From Enoplolaimus lenunculus (taxonomy: Eukaryota > Nematoda > Enoplea > Enoplida > Thoracostomopsidae): 64,000 nt of DNA. The translations under genes and the position numbers were made by a program. A model generated the notes under the pieces. The model did no database searches, was not told where the DNA came from, and worked only from the letters and a program-made list of their open reading frames with translations. Every line of letters starts with the position of its first letter. The first letter of the stretch is position 1. The stretch is taken from contig JASANG010000261.1 of the NCBI GenBank assembly GCA_030248215.1, forward strand, positions 52,973-116,972. The letters are read 5' to 3'. Below are positions 46,301-58,695 of the stretch, one piece after another.

Positions 46301-47115
46301 AGCACTTATGTTCGTATGTCCTCGAGCACCAAACCGTTAATTTTGACCGCAACTGTACTATGCTTGAAATTTAAAAGCCAGGCATGTATCATTGTGATTT
46401 TTAATTTGCTGTTTTGAGTAGATTATGCTGCAAAAATGTTGCTTGCGTTTTCACAGCTAGGCTTTGTGTCTAACATTTTAAGCTCAAACTGGTTATGGGT
46501 GTAGTTTTAAGTTGGCGTATTCCATATGCGCTGCAGAAATTGCCGTGTTCTTGAAAAGTTGAATTAAGGTATTGGTAGAGCTAATAGCTTACATACAACA
46601 ACAACATGTCGTATTTGTCGTGTTTAGTCAAACAAAATAAAACACGTCAAAAGGCAATGCAATAACAATGGCTCTTGTACATTCCCCAGCCCCATATATA
46701 CGCTTAGGTTTAGAAAGAGGCTTGTTTAAGCCTTCGTTTTAATGCGGGGAAAGTGTACAATAATTTTACATTTTAGACGTGAGGAAAACTGAACAAGAGC
46801 CATAGCAATGAACTAACTCACTCATGAGTCAATCAACCGAGGTTTCAAAAATACGTATGGCATACTGTAGATAACGTAACAACAAATAGTCCTAGTCATT
46901 GTGCACAGGCTTTGTTTTAGGTAATAAATGAGCGTTTGAGTTACTGCATGGAAATTTGCCAACTGCTGAACAGTCAACTGACAGACAAAAAGTCGATCCA
47001 AGTTGAAATTTTGATAGTGATCTTGATTGCACTTGAAGTCATATTTGAAACCGCTTGGCACATTCAAAATTATCTTGCGTCTTCTAAACAGAAAGGTGCT
47101 GCGAGCGAAAATTAA
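43303..47115 (+). CDS. RMND1: RMND1-like mitochondrial protein (DUF155), nine exons; N-terminal exon not found
   Basis: RMND1 is an inner mitochondrial membrane protein needed for mitochondrial translation. Exons: 43303-43435, 43831-43912, 44090-44129, 44407-44507, 44838-44950, 45135-45199, 45579-45652, 45993-46113, 46921-47115. All GT-AG, all phases consistent, 307 residues to the TAA at 47115. Landmarks against human RMND1: SACATADNYDL (human FATADEYHL), IFIFREGSIVFW (IFFFREGAAVFW), ILEKYTFSNAIAIS (ILEKFAFSNALCLS), VKLALWE (VKLAIWE), LDTPDVYWNYENLETLF (ITPDFYWDRENLEGLY), VINERLSYCMEI (VMNEKLQHCMEL), then a C-terminal helix ILIVILIALEVIFE that serves as the membrane anchor. The presequence exon was not identified; a short ATG frame near 43140-43184 is one weak option. 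Confidence 0.9.
46670..46801. mobile_element. TIR element with GGCTCTTGTACA ends, in RMND1 intron 8
   Basis: GGCTCTTGTACATTCCCC at the left and AACTGAACAAGAGCC at the right, with TTAGGTTTAGAAAGAGGCTT inside. Relatives or fragments end in GTACAAGAGCC near 5040 and 31730. It lies between RMND1 exons 8 and 9. Confidence 0.5.
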
Positions 47116-47150
47116 TTTCCTTTTTTGTTTTGATTAATTCCTACTTGGAG

Positions 47151-47477
47151 CAAGTACAACCAGAGGTCTGCTTCCGGAGTCTGGTAGCATTTTTGCCGTA
47201 GGTTCCGTCAATTTCGGTAGTTATAAGTTTTTGCGTAGTTTTACAAAATCTATCAGTTCGGCGCGTATCGTTTTAACTTTTGGCACAATTTTGAGGAAAG
47301 AATTGTCGAGATTTTGTTAAAAAATAAGCGTATAACCAAACGATTTAAGAACTCGTTACAGATATTTGCTTAAAATGACATATTAAACATCATTTTAACT
47401 ACCAATTTCCCACCGCCTCCGACAAGTATTGTTAACCCCGCCAGCTCCGATATTTTTCACCTCTGGTTGCACCAAGG
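47151..47477. mobile_element. hAT-like CCGGAG-type MITE just after RMND1
   Basis: CAAGTACAACCAGAGGTC at the left and ACCTCTGGTTGCACCAAGG at the right are degraded family ends. CTTCCGGAGTC and CTCCGACAAG words are subterminal. It starts 36 bases after the RMND1 stop codon and so probably lies in its 3' UTR. Confidence 0.6.
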
Positions 47478-48303
47478 CATGGAATATACTACGAGCAGCC
47501 GATAGGTTAAGCCTAAGCGTAAAATTGTGTGTTCAGCCTAAATCTAAGCAAAAATTTTAAGATCAAAACTTACTCAAATGCAGCTGTACGTGAAAACGGA
47601 CAGGAATTTGTAATTCTCTTGCTAAACAACTACAAGAAACTTGTAGCCAGATACGCTTTATCAGGATTCAGTCTTGTCTAAAGTTTTTTCGCTTAATATA
47701 CAAATGACTACCTGTTTCTCTGCAGTTATATGCTGTTTCTCAAGTAAAGTTTTGCGTATGCGTTTGTTTATTTGTGTGATTATAGTAACCGACACGTATT
47801 GAGTGCATAGCAGACACGCTTAAATGACGCTATAGCGAAGTAGAACGCTCCATAAAAGCGCTATTAATAGCGTGATAGTTCTGGGTTTTGGCACGAAAGA
47901 AGTAATCTAACTCGGAGTACAATTATATTTTGCCTACCTTTATGGAAAGTATAACATTTATAGACCTTCGTAGGTATCATGCATTTCCATTTCCAGGGCC
48001 TATTATTTAGTTGTGCATGGAAATGGTGAGACTGCAATTTTTATGTTGCGAAATTCGTTTTTGATGCTGTAATGAAGTTGAAAGTAGATTGGAAATCAGG
48101 CCCATGTATAGATAAGGGACCGATCGTTTTTCCGCGGACTATGGAGTAAGCTTTAGATTATTTTTTGTGTAGGTATGCGCTTACCGCACTGCTAGAAATA
48201 TGTTTAGCGGAAATTATTAATTAGGCACAGGTAAAAACACTTTAAAACGTTTTAAGATGATTGATGGCAACTACGTATTTATACACGTGTATTGAATTTA
48301 TCT

Positions 48304-48467
48304 GGCCAATGCATAGAAAAGGGCCGGAACAGTAGTATAAGCATATTCCTAAGCCTAAGCGTAAGAAAGCCAATACCTAAGCCTAAGCAAAAAAATAGTC
48401 TTAAGCTTAAGCTTACTTTGTTTGAGTCCAGCCGGAAAACGTTCCGGCCCCGTTCTATACATGGGCC
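48304..48467. mobile_element. TTAGGC-type hAT-like MITE, exact 8-bp duplication
   Basis: Ends GGCCAATGCATAGAAAAGGG and CCCGTTCTATACATGGGCC; exact duplication ATTTATCT (48296-48303 and 48468-48475). The inside has CCTAAGCCTAAGCGTAAG and TAAGCTTAAGCTTAC words. It sits about 160 bp upstream of the BTB gene start codon. Confidence 0.85.
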
Positions 48468-48630
48468 ATTTATCTGAATGTATATAATTCGGAACCCTAC
48501 TCTGTAATACAGCAACTTAAAGATTGTGTTTAAACTTGCTGATTTTAAAGTGAATTACGGTAACATACATACCATTCCCATACATATACATGCGCAACAA
48601 ATATAACCGCATGTATTTCTGAATTTAAAC

Positions 48631-51062
48631 ATGGCATCCGGCGGTGGTAATAACGCGCCAAACCGTCATAGCGGAGGCCAAGAATTTGATAGCGATGACA
48701 AAATAAATTTCCTTCATTCCGATTCGTTTCGAGCCACTGCGATTAAGACTGGGACTTGTGGAACGAAATTATACGTCAATCATGACTATGTATCGATGTG
48801 GAGCGATAAGTTTGCGAATGCGTATGCACTGGTTCAAGGTAAGCTTGCTGTGTCGAGCGTGGTTTTTTAAATACGAAACTTAGCCCATTCTCACCTAGAG
48901 TATGCTAGGCAGCCGGATTGCGCAATGCGCAAAAGTTAGCGAGTGCTCAAACATGTTCACTCAGATATTGTTTTCACAGAACATTTAAGAATTGTAAACA
49001 AAGTAATGCTAGAAAGTTGGCCAAAATACGTATGTGGGGCATTCCAGCTTCAATATATAGATGTAGCAATGTTGGTAAAGGTTTAGAAGTTTTAATCTTT
49101 TACTGGGTCTATCTTTGCTGTATTTTAGCCAGCCGTATTAACGCTCGATTTAAACGTGACGCAAAAAATATTGCATGCAACACAAGCGGATGCAGTAAAC
49201 TATCAGATCTGAGCACGGACTCATCCGAGCTGCCCGCAGTTGTTGATGATTTGTGTGTCACAGCGAAAAATTGTACAATTAACGATGAACCAATTGTAGT
49301 TGATTTTACGGTGAAGTCAACCAATCCGACTGAGCCATCAACGGAAGATACTGTGTTCTTTTTAGAGGTAAGTGATTGCTGAAACAGGAACAGGAACTGG
49401 AATTTGAAATACTTTTTATCACCGAATTACGGTTGGACTTTTCAGAAAACTTGCCAAAAAATAGCTTAAGCAAATTTTCCGCTATTCCTCATCAATTTTT
49501 GCGAAAACACATCAGTAACTGATTGTTCACAAAATTGAGCAAAAATTGCAAAAATACTCAGTTCAAAGTAATAATTTTTCAAAGACAAAGTTTCCAAGCT
49601 GATTACACATTATAACAGGTTTTTAAAAATGTATGCGAATTGAAATATGCATGGATGACGCTCTGATATTAGTTTTCCGTCATTGAATTGTTTGTTATGT
49701 TTGCTTTTGTATTTATAGGTAATCCATGCGCAACGCACAGTACGCAACATCAAAGATTTATTGCCATTAGCACGCACTGCAGTATTTTACGGTTGCACGC
49801 CGTTAATGCAATCAATCTGTGTTGTTGTTGTATCGAAAATGCGCGAAATGAAAGAAGCCAATATCGACATGCGCAGTCGTTTAGTACCGTTACTGTTCAA
49901 AATTTTGAGTCACTACAAAGGTAAGTGGTCTAGACACTTTGTTTTAACAACGCTGAACAATAACTGGGGTACCGGTTTACTAAAACAATGATGTGTTTGT
50001 ATAACTTGAAAAACTGGCTAATAAAAACGCAAAATAGGCTGTGTTACACACCAACATTTCATTGCGGGTTGGTCAATATATGTAGCACTAATTTGGTCAT
50101 CTTATACTTTTGCAATTTTTCTTTCGGCTGTGAACTGAAGTCCTGTGACTGTTTTTGCTTCCGGTGAAATGCAGTTCCTGTTGGAAACCTTACACTTAGC
50201 GTGGATATTTTGTAGTTCTTTGTCAAAACTTGGGAAATTGGTTACAATACTTTGAATTAACCTTTGAAACAAAAATTAATCAGCTGTGTAAATGAGAAAA
50301 AATCATTGCTAAAAATACTGAATTTAATACAGGATCCGAATTCAAAAAAGTAACTGGAGAAGGAGTGTTAGGGTTGTGCTATAGTTACCGCGAGCCACTA
50401 GACGGCGTGGTATGGATTGAGGGGGCAGAAAAGAAAAGCACAACCCGTATGGTGTCGCTAGCTTTTTAAGTAATGATCTTTGTTAGTGTTGCCAAGAGTG
50501 GATGATTACTCGTTTACACAAGAGTATGCAACTGGGCACAATTTGTGTAAAGAAGAATGTACACAATGTGCATTGGGTTTTTGCTTAAATACAATGACAT
50601 TCTATGGCATTTTAAGGGCAATCAACAATGCTTTGGTTATACTTTAAAATTGTTGCTATATATTTGACTGCATTGAATGTGAGATCGCCCCAAAAACTGA
50701 AGGGGTTGGGCTAAAATGCACCGCGCGCGAGTAGATTTTGTACCATGCAAATTTTGGACAGTTACATGCTCTTGTTCAAAGTCATCATCGACTCTCAGTG
50801 TTACTGACTAATTCAGGTGAATATTTGAATGGAATGTATCCTGCGATATTGGCACCGTGTACTCGCCATGACATCGAAACAGTCATCAATGATCGTGATT
50901 TTATGCGAGGGGAGAATTCTGATTTGCCGTGGCTTATGCTTGAGCACTATATCAGAGCAATTGAGGTTTGTCCAGTACAAATTTCATTTTTATACAACAA
51001 CAAGCATATTTTGTTATGATTATGAATTTTTGGGTTAAGTGTTTGCGTACTTTTAGGTGGTA

Positions 51063-51152
<90 letters not shown>

Positions 51153-54100
51153 CTGTTGTTGTTGTTGTGTTGTGTTGTTGTTGTTGTTGTTGTTGTTTTT
51201 ATTGTGGTTGTTGTGGTTGTTGTTATTGTTGTTAATCCTTTCGTTTTACTACATATATCAGTATATATAGTTTTCTCTGCTAAAAGTACGGCAGAACTTT
51301 GAAGTGTATATTATGTTATACATAATTTTATTGCATCTAACAGAATTCTGAAAATCATCAATAATACTAAACAAGCTTGATGCAAACAAACCTGATGCGA
51401 AATCAGTCAGTGATTGGTAGGTTTTCCAGCTATGCTTTTTGTCGTTGCTGTATTTCAGACAAGTCAAAATCGTGCAATGGAATTGCTTGGCAAACAGTGG
51501 GATTACGATACATTACAGCGGTTTATGTGCGTGACTAAAGATAAACAACCACCTGAAGTTATCGATCAGTATCGGTTTTATTTTCGTTTGAAACTTGCGG
51601 ACGGAACATTGCAAGTCTGCAGAGATACGTTGCTAGCAGTCTCTTCTGTGTTTCGATCACTTACTAATTGGCAGGTACAGAGTTTTTTCTCAGCCGACTG
51701 TGGTTTACTTTTTGTAGCCAGCAAGCAGCATAAAACGTGTCGTAGGACAAGACTAAGCACTCTGCGCTTAAAAGTTGTGACGATTTGGCTGATCTGTCTG
51801 CGCATGAATTAGCTCGATGCTGTCAAAATTGTTTAGTTTTCGTAGTCTTCTTGAGATGTGTAATCTTTTCGCCATTTAGGTTATAATTGAGTCATTTTTA
51901 GACATCTGTTAGTTTATTGCTGCATTTTTATGCTTTCAATGTTTGTACCAATATTGGTTTTACTATCGCACCCTAAAATGTCGTCCTTGTAATTGATTTT
52001 TCCAAGAGTGAATGAATCATACTAGCAAGAGTATGCAACTGGGTACATTGTGTGTAGAAAAGAATGCACCCGGCACATGTTGCGTTCTTGGCCTACCCCC
52101 CTTTATTTAGTAGGGGGTACAACCTATGCAACCATGACACTTTATCTATCCGGCAACAAATTGCTCCGCTTATAATTTAATTTAGGGTTATTGCATGTGA
52201 CAGCGAACGCTCCCCTCTAAGCAAATTGGGGGTCGGCCAAAAACGCAACGTCCGGCGGTACATTTTGTACCATTCGGAACCCCATGCGTTGCACACTTTT
52301 GTCATTATCCACTCTTGATTTTACCCATTGATTGCGTTTTAGGCTGACGAAACTGAATGTGACCTGTTTCCTGTCGTCAATTCCGAAGACAAAAGTGTAA
52401 TTGATTTACCTGAAGACACAATCGAGGAATTATCACCGCAACTTGCGCTAATGTTAACACCAAGTGTGTACGGCTGTTTGTGGTAAGAGGCTGCATACTA
52501 ACTTGTAACATATGTAGTTGTTTAAAGAACGTTAACAGAACGCACAAGCTACTATGAACCTTAGTGACAATATTTGACTAGCAGAATTGGTTCGTGAGAA
52601 TAGCTATGTGTTTTAACTAAAGCCTAGAATTTCTATTGCCACTCGACTTGGCTCTTATAAAATGCATTCCATCACATTTACAGGTTAACAGTGAAGTGGG
52701 TCTTTTGTTGACCCTGATTTTATGCAATGAGTAGCGCTTGTTGCACCATTTTTGTACTGAGTTGCGCTTTTTGACCGTGTTTTCAACTACTCGATAGTAT
52801 CAAAACCTATTACTACTATAACTGGCGATAGATACTACACATAGCTGAGAATGACGACTCTTTAGCTCTATTCATAAAAATGTATTTTGCTTTTAGGCGA
52901 ATTATGCCAATTGGCGATTTGATCAGAGAACATTATTTATCAAATGTATCGACCGAATATGTAATGAGTATGTTTCGTCTCGCCGATAAATACAACATGA
53001 TTGGAATATTGTCATTTTTTGCTGAAGCGTTAATGCTTGACGGCAGCATTTCGTTGATGGATAAAGTCGTGCTCGCTGATAGCTGTTATCGTGTTCAATT
53101 TTTGGATATGTGTTTTGAGGTATGTTGAAAAAAGACCGCAACCTGGACTTATTACTATAGGGCGTAAGAACATTTTTTGAGGGCCAAGGAAAATTTGACA
53201 AACAAAAATTTTTAGTGCTTTCGGAAAAAATTTCGGTTAGTGAGTGCATAGAGGTTATTTGGTGCTCGGAAGATAAAGACTGTTTGCTTCAGTTGGTTCG
53301 GATCCGCAGCCAAGGGGGTCTAGGGGGGACTCAGCACCTCCTTCTGGAAGAATTTTAGTCCTCCCCTAGAAAAATTTTATGCTTGCTTGTAAGTCAAAAA
53401 AATTTTAGTCCCCCTAGCATGGTGAGCAGGTTGCGCGCCTGAATTGGTTAAAATATAAATTCCGATTATAAAACTAAAGATATTACTGAAAATTCAAGAT
53501 TTGCACTTCGTAAGGAAAATGAATATCGCCAAAAATACTACTAGAGAAACTAAAAGCTCCCGACAAAGTTTTCCTGAGTGAAAGACCGTCATCTACTTGG
53601 TCATCATGGTTTTACGGATGCTTTATTACTGTTGCGATTTATTCGGTAAAGCTTGCCGAATGATGTCTCTCCAGTCATATTTTTCGGCATATTTCTTAGC
53701 GTATATTTGGAATATTATATTGCTTGGGTTTCTGAAATCTTTGTTAAGAAGTTTTTACTTAAGATTTACTTAAGCACTTGCTTAACTTACTGACTTAAGT
53801 AAATACTTAACTTTTTGGACATAAACGAAGAAATGCCAATAATGGCCAGTGCCGTTAGAAAAAACACCACAGATTTACTTGAAACTAAGCAGGTAACTTG
53901 AGTCTACAATCTCAATTAGATCATGGGTACTATGACACAACAGTAAGTCTGTAACTTAATAATTTTGGTACGTGCCTTAACCCTTTGTCACATTAATATG
54001 TTCAATTTTATATGAGATGTAATTTTAACGTAATATTCCATCCCCAGTCTGACGGGTGGAAGACGTTTGTGATGGTCATAGGAGCTTGACACTTGAGCCC

Positions 54101-57100
54101 CGAGGGACTACCACGTCTCGGGGAGATTTTGCACTGCGCATATATGTTAGAATTGTTAAACATTGCTCACAGTGTCTGTATTGCTCGTGTATTTATTTGC
54201 TCGTAGTATACTCTATGAGTGAAGAGGTTAAGCATTTACATAAAATTAAGCACGTTTTCAGAAACGCTAGATTGATTAAGTAATTTCTTAACAAATACTC
54301 AAGTAGAAACGAAGTCGTACATAATTAGGATTTCAGGGAGATAAATGATTTTTGATGTTTATCGGTAGAATAACTTTCACGCATCGGAGACAGTTTTTTA
54401 AATTTTTAAATAAGAGCAATATTTTCCAGGACACTCTTGAACTGGCGCAGTTAATTCGTGACCCAAAATACAGCGGCGATTGGCAGTTGGTGTCGCCGAA
54501 AACCAAAGAACGACTTATGCAACGCCTTGCGGATGCAGTAATACGCAATGATTCTCCGGTTGGCACTCCGCCAACGGGCGGTTATCGAGGTGAGTGTGGC
54601 ATTATTCTTAATCGATTTCCAATTGGGCATAGGTTCTTGTTTACTGTTCTCCACTAGGACCATATTGTGAAACGCGTTCAGCAACTATCATCAAAGTAAA
54701 AGGTTTTTAAACTGATTAACTATTGAATTGAAGTTGTTGAACTAAAAATTGGCACAGGAGCAGACCAAATTATCCGTGAAAAATGTGCTGAATTTTGAGC
54801 CTCAGCATTCATTGGTTCGAACGTTACAGGACCTATCACCAACTGCTGATTGGTGCTGCACACATTTGCACATACGGGTCCTAGTGTTAATTTGATAAGA
54901 AGTCACTAGATTCTCTCCACATTAACTGTTTATTATTTTTCCTAAGCCTAAGCATAAGTCCATTTTACTGATTCAGTCATTGTGTACGGGGCGAAACTTT
55001 TTGTTGGAGAAAGAAAACAAGTATCCGGACATAACCAACGTGTAAGTTTATTTGCCAGGTGTCGAAATACGTTAGGTTTAGTTCTGTGCTATTCTGGTTC
55101 GCAAGTTGCATTGCAAGAGATTTTTCTGGTGTTATCAGACCAAGTCATTTAGGCGTATAAATCGTAGTTTTATTCGTAGTTACTGTATGGATTATTAACT
55201 AGCTCGACTCAAAATAGGCGTAAGTACGGAATCTGGACCTTCCAGGAATAAAATGAAAAGTTGCTTATTTTATAAATAAAAGTCATTGGCCCTTTGTATG
55301 TAACTTTTTGCTTATAAACTTGGCAATACTTGCATTTTACGAATATGTGAATTTATAGATACTTTCTCTTCGAATCTGTGCGAGTTTGCACTACTATTTC
55401 GTGGGGTATAACTTTTGAACCGTTGGTTACGCAGCCATAAGAATAGTAGCGCTGAACGCAGTCAGTCGAGATCTTTTGGATAGGCCGCTTTTTGTTCATT
55501 TTTAGGGGGCCTAGATTTCGCACCTTCGCACTCAAAATATCGGGTCTGTTTTTTTGTTGCCGCAAAACTGGGGTTATCTGTGATAAATATTTCAAAGCAT
55601 GTTCACTGTCACCTTTTTAGTGTCTTGTATTCGGATTAGACCCATATTGTCAAACGCGTATCATATAATTACCAGCTAGCGTTAAGTTTTCAATCTGAAG
55701 AACCGTGCAGGTGCGGATATCAAAATTTGCACAGGAGTAAGGCATCTCGAATTTTAAACATATGCTGACTTTCGGACACCACCACTCGCTAGTTCCAACG
55801 GACGACACAAGACCTATCACTGGCTGGAGGTGTGTATATGCTACACGCGTGTGAGAATACAGGTGCAGATGTCGTGAGACATTTTTATGAGTGATGGATT
55901 ATATCTGTTGTGATGTTTGTTTCAGGAGGATCTGCTGAACCGGAAGACCGAGGTTCCGGTAACGGCGGTGGTGGCAGTTACCATCGGAGCAACAGCGGTG
56001 TTATATTCATGCACCATGGTCAAGATGGAGTTGTTGCTGCAATGCCGCCTCATTATTATCATCATCATCATCATCATAATCATGCCGGAATGGTACAATC
56101 TGGTGCTGGTGTGCCGAGAAGAAATCGTATAGCAGCGGCAGCCGCAGCTGCAGCCATGGCGTCTGGAAATGGGCCAAACGGCTCCGGTGCGGTATTTCGG
56201 CGTCGTGCGATGCATATGGCAAGCCATGCGTCTGGTGGCAACGGTGTCTCGTCGTCGAACAACAACAACAGCAACAACAATATCAGCAACGCGTGGAACG
56301 ATGCTGCAGCTGCGTCAGCCGCGGCGACTCATTGCCTCCAGCCGTTGCGTTTGCGATTTAATCGCAGTAGTACCGGGCCTGTTGGGCCAACGGCTGGCGG
56401 TGGCGGCCGATATATGTTTCGCGAAGGGCCGCCACATGGTGACCCTGTTGCGGCGGGTCATTTTGGCGAAAATAACGATACAGTATCGGCTGACGAAACA
56501 ACGTCAGCCGATGCTAAACTTTCGTTGTATCTCCGGCAACAACTAGGTGCGCCACGCTTGCGACGGCCACCTTCGTTTCGCAGCGGTGTAGCGTCAGCTG
56601 GTGCTGGTGATTCATCGCCGGCAACAACTACCGCCACCGGTGGCGCTGCTGCTACGGCTGCTGGAGTCGTGTTTCCGCCACCGCAGCCGCCACTGTTTGA
56701 GTTCGCGGCGCCAGCTGCGGAATTAGCATTTCCGCCTCCTGGGCTTGAATTGGAACGTGACGACAGCAGCAGTAGCAACAATGGCTTGCCGTACGAGCTC
56801 GCGAACGATCTTCGTAATCAGGATCTTGCGTTCGCGAACGGCGTCGGTCAAATGGCAGCAGTGACACATCGGCAACGCAGACGGGCGGCTGCTGCTGTTA
56901 ACCAGCGACTTCCGAACGCAGCAGAAGTAGCCGCTGGCAGCAGCAACAGTATTGCCACGGGAATTGGTTGCAATGATTTGGCCCAAGATTCGATTGAAGG
57001 GCACGGAAAGTCTTCACGGTCTTCGCCACATCCTGGCGATCCTGGAACAGTAAAGATAGACTCGAATCACCCAATATCGGATGGAGAACAGTGTCCGCCG

Positions 57101-57253
57101 GCGTCAAACGTAAACTCGGAAAGATTGTTTCGTCGAGTTGCCGATGTCGGACTACTGGAACAACAACCACAGGAGCCAAGAGCTGGTCAGAGAGCAGAAA
57201 CGGAGCAAAATGAAGGAAATAGCGAAGAATTGGTCGATCTTGATTCGAGTTAA
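48631..57253 (+). CDS. BTB-domain protein with low-complexity C-terminal tail, nine exons
   Basis: Probable BTB/POZ adaptor of 954 aa; orthologue not named. Exons: 48631-48838, 49129-49367, 49719-49920, 50817-50965, 51459-51674, 52343-52482, 52897-53119, 54430-54589, 55926-57253, all GT-AG with consistent phase. The clearest domain is at about 311-440: FYFRLKLADGTLQVCRDTLL resembles the BTB strand-helix start, and STEYVMSMFRLADKYNMIGI its last helices (L..LL.AADKYN.). A weaker BTB-like start, SFRATAIKTGTCGTKLYVNH, lies near residue 31, and 149-240 is helical and BACK-like. Exon 9 encodes 442 residues rich in Gly, Ala, Ser and Asn with a His run (HYYHHHHHHNH) and poly-Ala. Introns contain MITE pieces and a long GTT repeat. 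The ATG at 48631 opens MASGGGNNAPNRH and is the first in the exon. Confidence 0.85.
51063..51190 (+). repeat. (GTT)n microsatellite in BTB-gene intron 4
   Basis: About 30 near-perfect GTT units, continuing imperfectly to about 51235. It is the complement of the AAC triplet expanded in the GPCR 2 coding region. The poly-Val and poly-Leu frames here are not genes. Confidence 0.95.
54655..55850. repeat. Diverged repeat pair in BTB-gene intron 8
   Basis: Two blocks, about 54655-54860 and 55635-55835, share CCATATTGT.AAACGCGT, TGCACAGGAG or GGCACAGGAG, and close with AGGACCTATCACCAACTG-like ends. The first contains GGTTCGAACGTTAC, a possible B box. Single ends recur near 12420 and 39610, so this is probably a retroposed family. 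Confidence 0.4.
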
Positions 57254-57379
57254 TACTGTGGCATAGGATTTTAAATATTTTAGCTGTAGAACTTGTTTGT
57301 TTTTCGTTCTGTGGTACAAGCGATTTAGGGATCACCATCCACTTCGGAGCTTTTGTACAGGGTTCCTCGAGTTTAGTTA

Positions 57380-57614
57380 CTGTAGCGACCCGAATAAAAG
57401 GGGTCCTCGTTTTGAGTCCCAATCAATAGAGTCTGTATCCCTAATTGGAGTCCGTTAATAGCCGATATCATTAAAGTTCAATAAAAAGACCAGGGCAGAT
57501 GAATGGGCTAGGCGGTTCAAATAGGTAACAGACACTCGGGCAAATCCCATGAATGGGGCACCATCTGGAGAGGCAAAATAAATATAAGTCCCCTTCTTTT
57601 TTGCGTCACTACAG
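57380..57614. mobile_element. Tc1/mariner-like CTGTAGTGACC MITE, well-preserved copy
   Basis: CTGTAGCGACCCGAATAAAAG at the left and CTTTTTTGCGTCACTACAG at the right, with TA on both sides (57378-57379 and 57615-57616). Internal GAGTCCCAATCAATAGAG and ATCTGGAGAGGCAAAATAAA blocks define the family. Lies 127 bp after the BTB stop codon. Confidence 0.8.
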
Positions 57615-58349
57615 TAATTCGTTTAATTGGATTCAAACTGTTGGTTGCATAAATGTGCAGTGCACTTTTTGCCTGAAGCAACTTATTGTTTCAATTCCAC
57701 TTGTTTTCGTGTACTTTGAACTGGTGTGTCTAATGTAATGTTTAACTTAATAGAGTATAGTATTATAGGAACTAAATGCTTTATGGTTTATGTGCTGTCT
57801 TAAAATAAACTGTGTGGTTTTGGTTATAGAACTGATCGGCAGCTATTAAAGGTGTCACTGCAATCTTTCTTGTCAATTTCGAGGGTGAAAATTTTTGCAT
57901 TTTATAGTTTCTTATAACTCTGGGGTATTTTAAAATTTAACGAATTCGGAATTAATTTTATTATACTTACTTTCACTTTCGTCGAAATTTTTGGACCTCG
58001 GGTTTTCCCAGCACTGAAGTGAACGCTGATACACAGTTTTGCAATCAAGTTGCTTATACAATAAAACTACACAGTAAACATATGGATATATGCAGTATAT
58101 CTTTTGTTTGGCAACAAACTACCGCAGCTATTGTTTGTTTGTGCGACAGCATGCGAAGTACAACACCTTCATTGAAGACGATGCTTTAACATAACCCCTT
58201 CTCACATTGAGTTGCCTACAGGCAACTCAGCGCAGTGTATATACGTTAAATAATATATATCACACCGTGTCTAACAATTACAGCACGTATATATAGTACT
58301 AAATCACCACAAGACGTGAGAGACCCCTCGGGCTCGAGCGTCAAGCTCC

Positions 58350-58412
58350 AATAGCTGAGTGGTGATGGTATACGCCTCCCACTCCAGTCACTGGAGTTCG
58401 AATCCTAGCATA
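58350..58412 (+). repeat. tRNA-like, SINE-type fragment
   Basis: TAGCTGAGTGG matches the A box exactly and GAGTTCGAATCC the B box. The T stem is imperfect and the putative acceptor ends do not pair, so an intact tRNA is unlikely. Confidence 0.4.
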
Positions 58413-58695
58413 AAAGTAGGTCTCAGGGGAAATAGAAAATATTCATGCGAGAAAGGGTTACTATTTGGCAACGCTTATAGAATATTAAAATAATCAAAAT
58501 TCACATAATATATTATATACCTACTCAATTAATCTTCATGTCCGGTTCCGGCAAAATCTGTTTACTTCCGGCTCCGGTTGCACCCTGCCAGTTAACCGCG
58601 ACCAACTGACCGTCGATAGTTGGGCGTTCAGATAATCTTTGTAACGGACTTCTGAGTCAAGCATCTCAATGATGCTTGTTTCAAAAAATACCAAT

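Larger units (their letters stand above)
57254..58695. other. BTB-gene 3' flank, gene-free
   Basis: Contains the MITE at 57380-57614, a possible polyadenylation signal context (TTAAAATAAACTG near 57800), a tRNA-like head at 58350-58412 and a truncated CCGGAA element end at 58540-58588. The two converging genes leave no other supported exon. Confidence 0.45.

Noticed and set aside
51057-51302. Poly-Val and poly-Leu frames
   Set aside because: Intronic GTT microsatellite.
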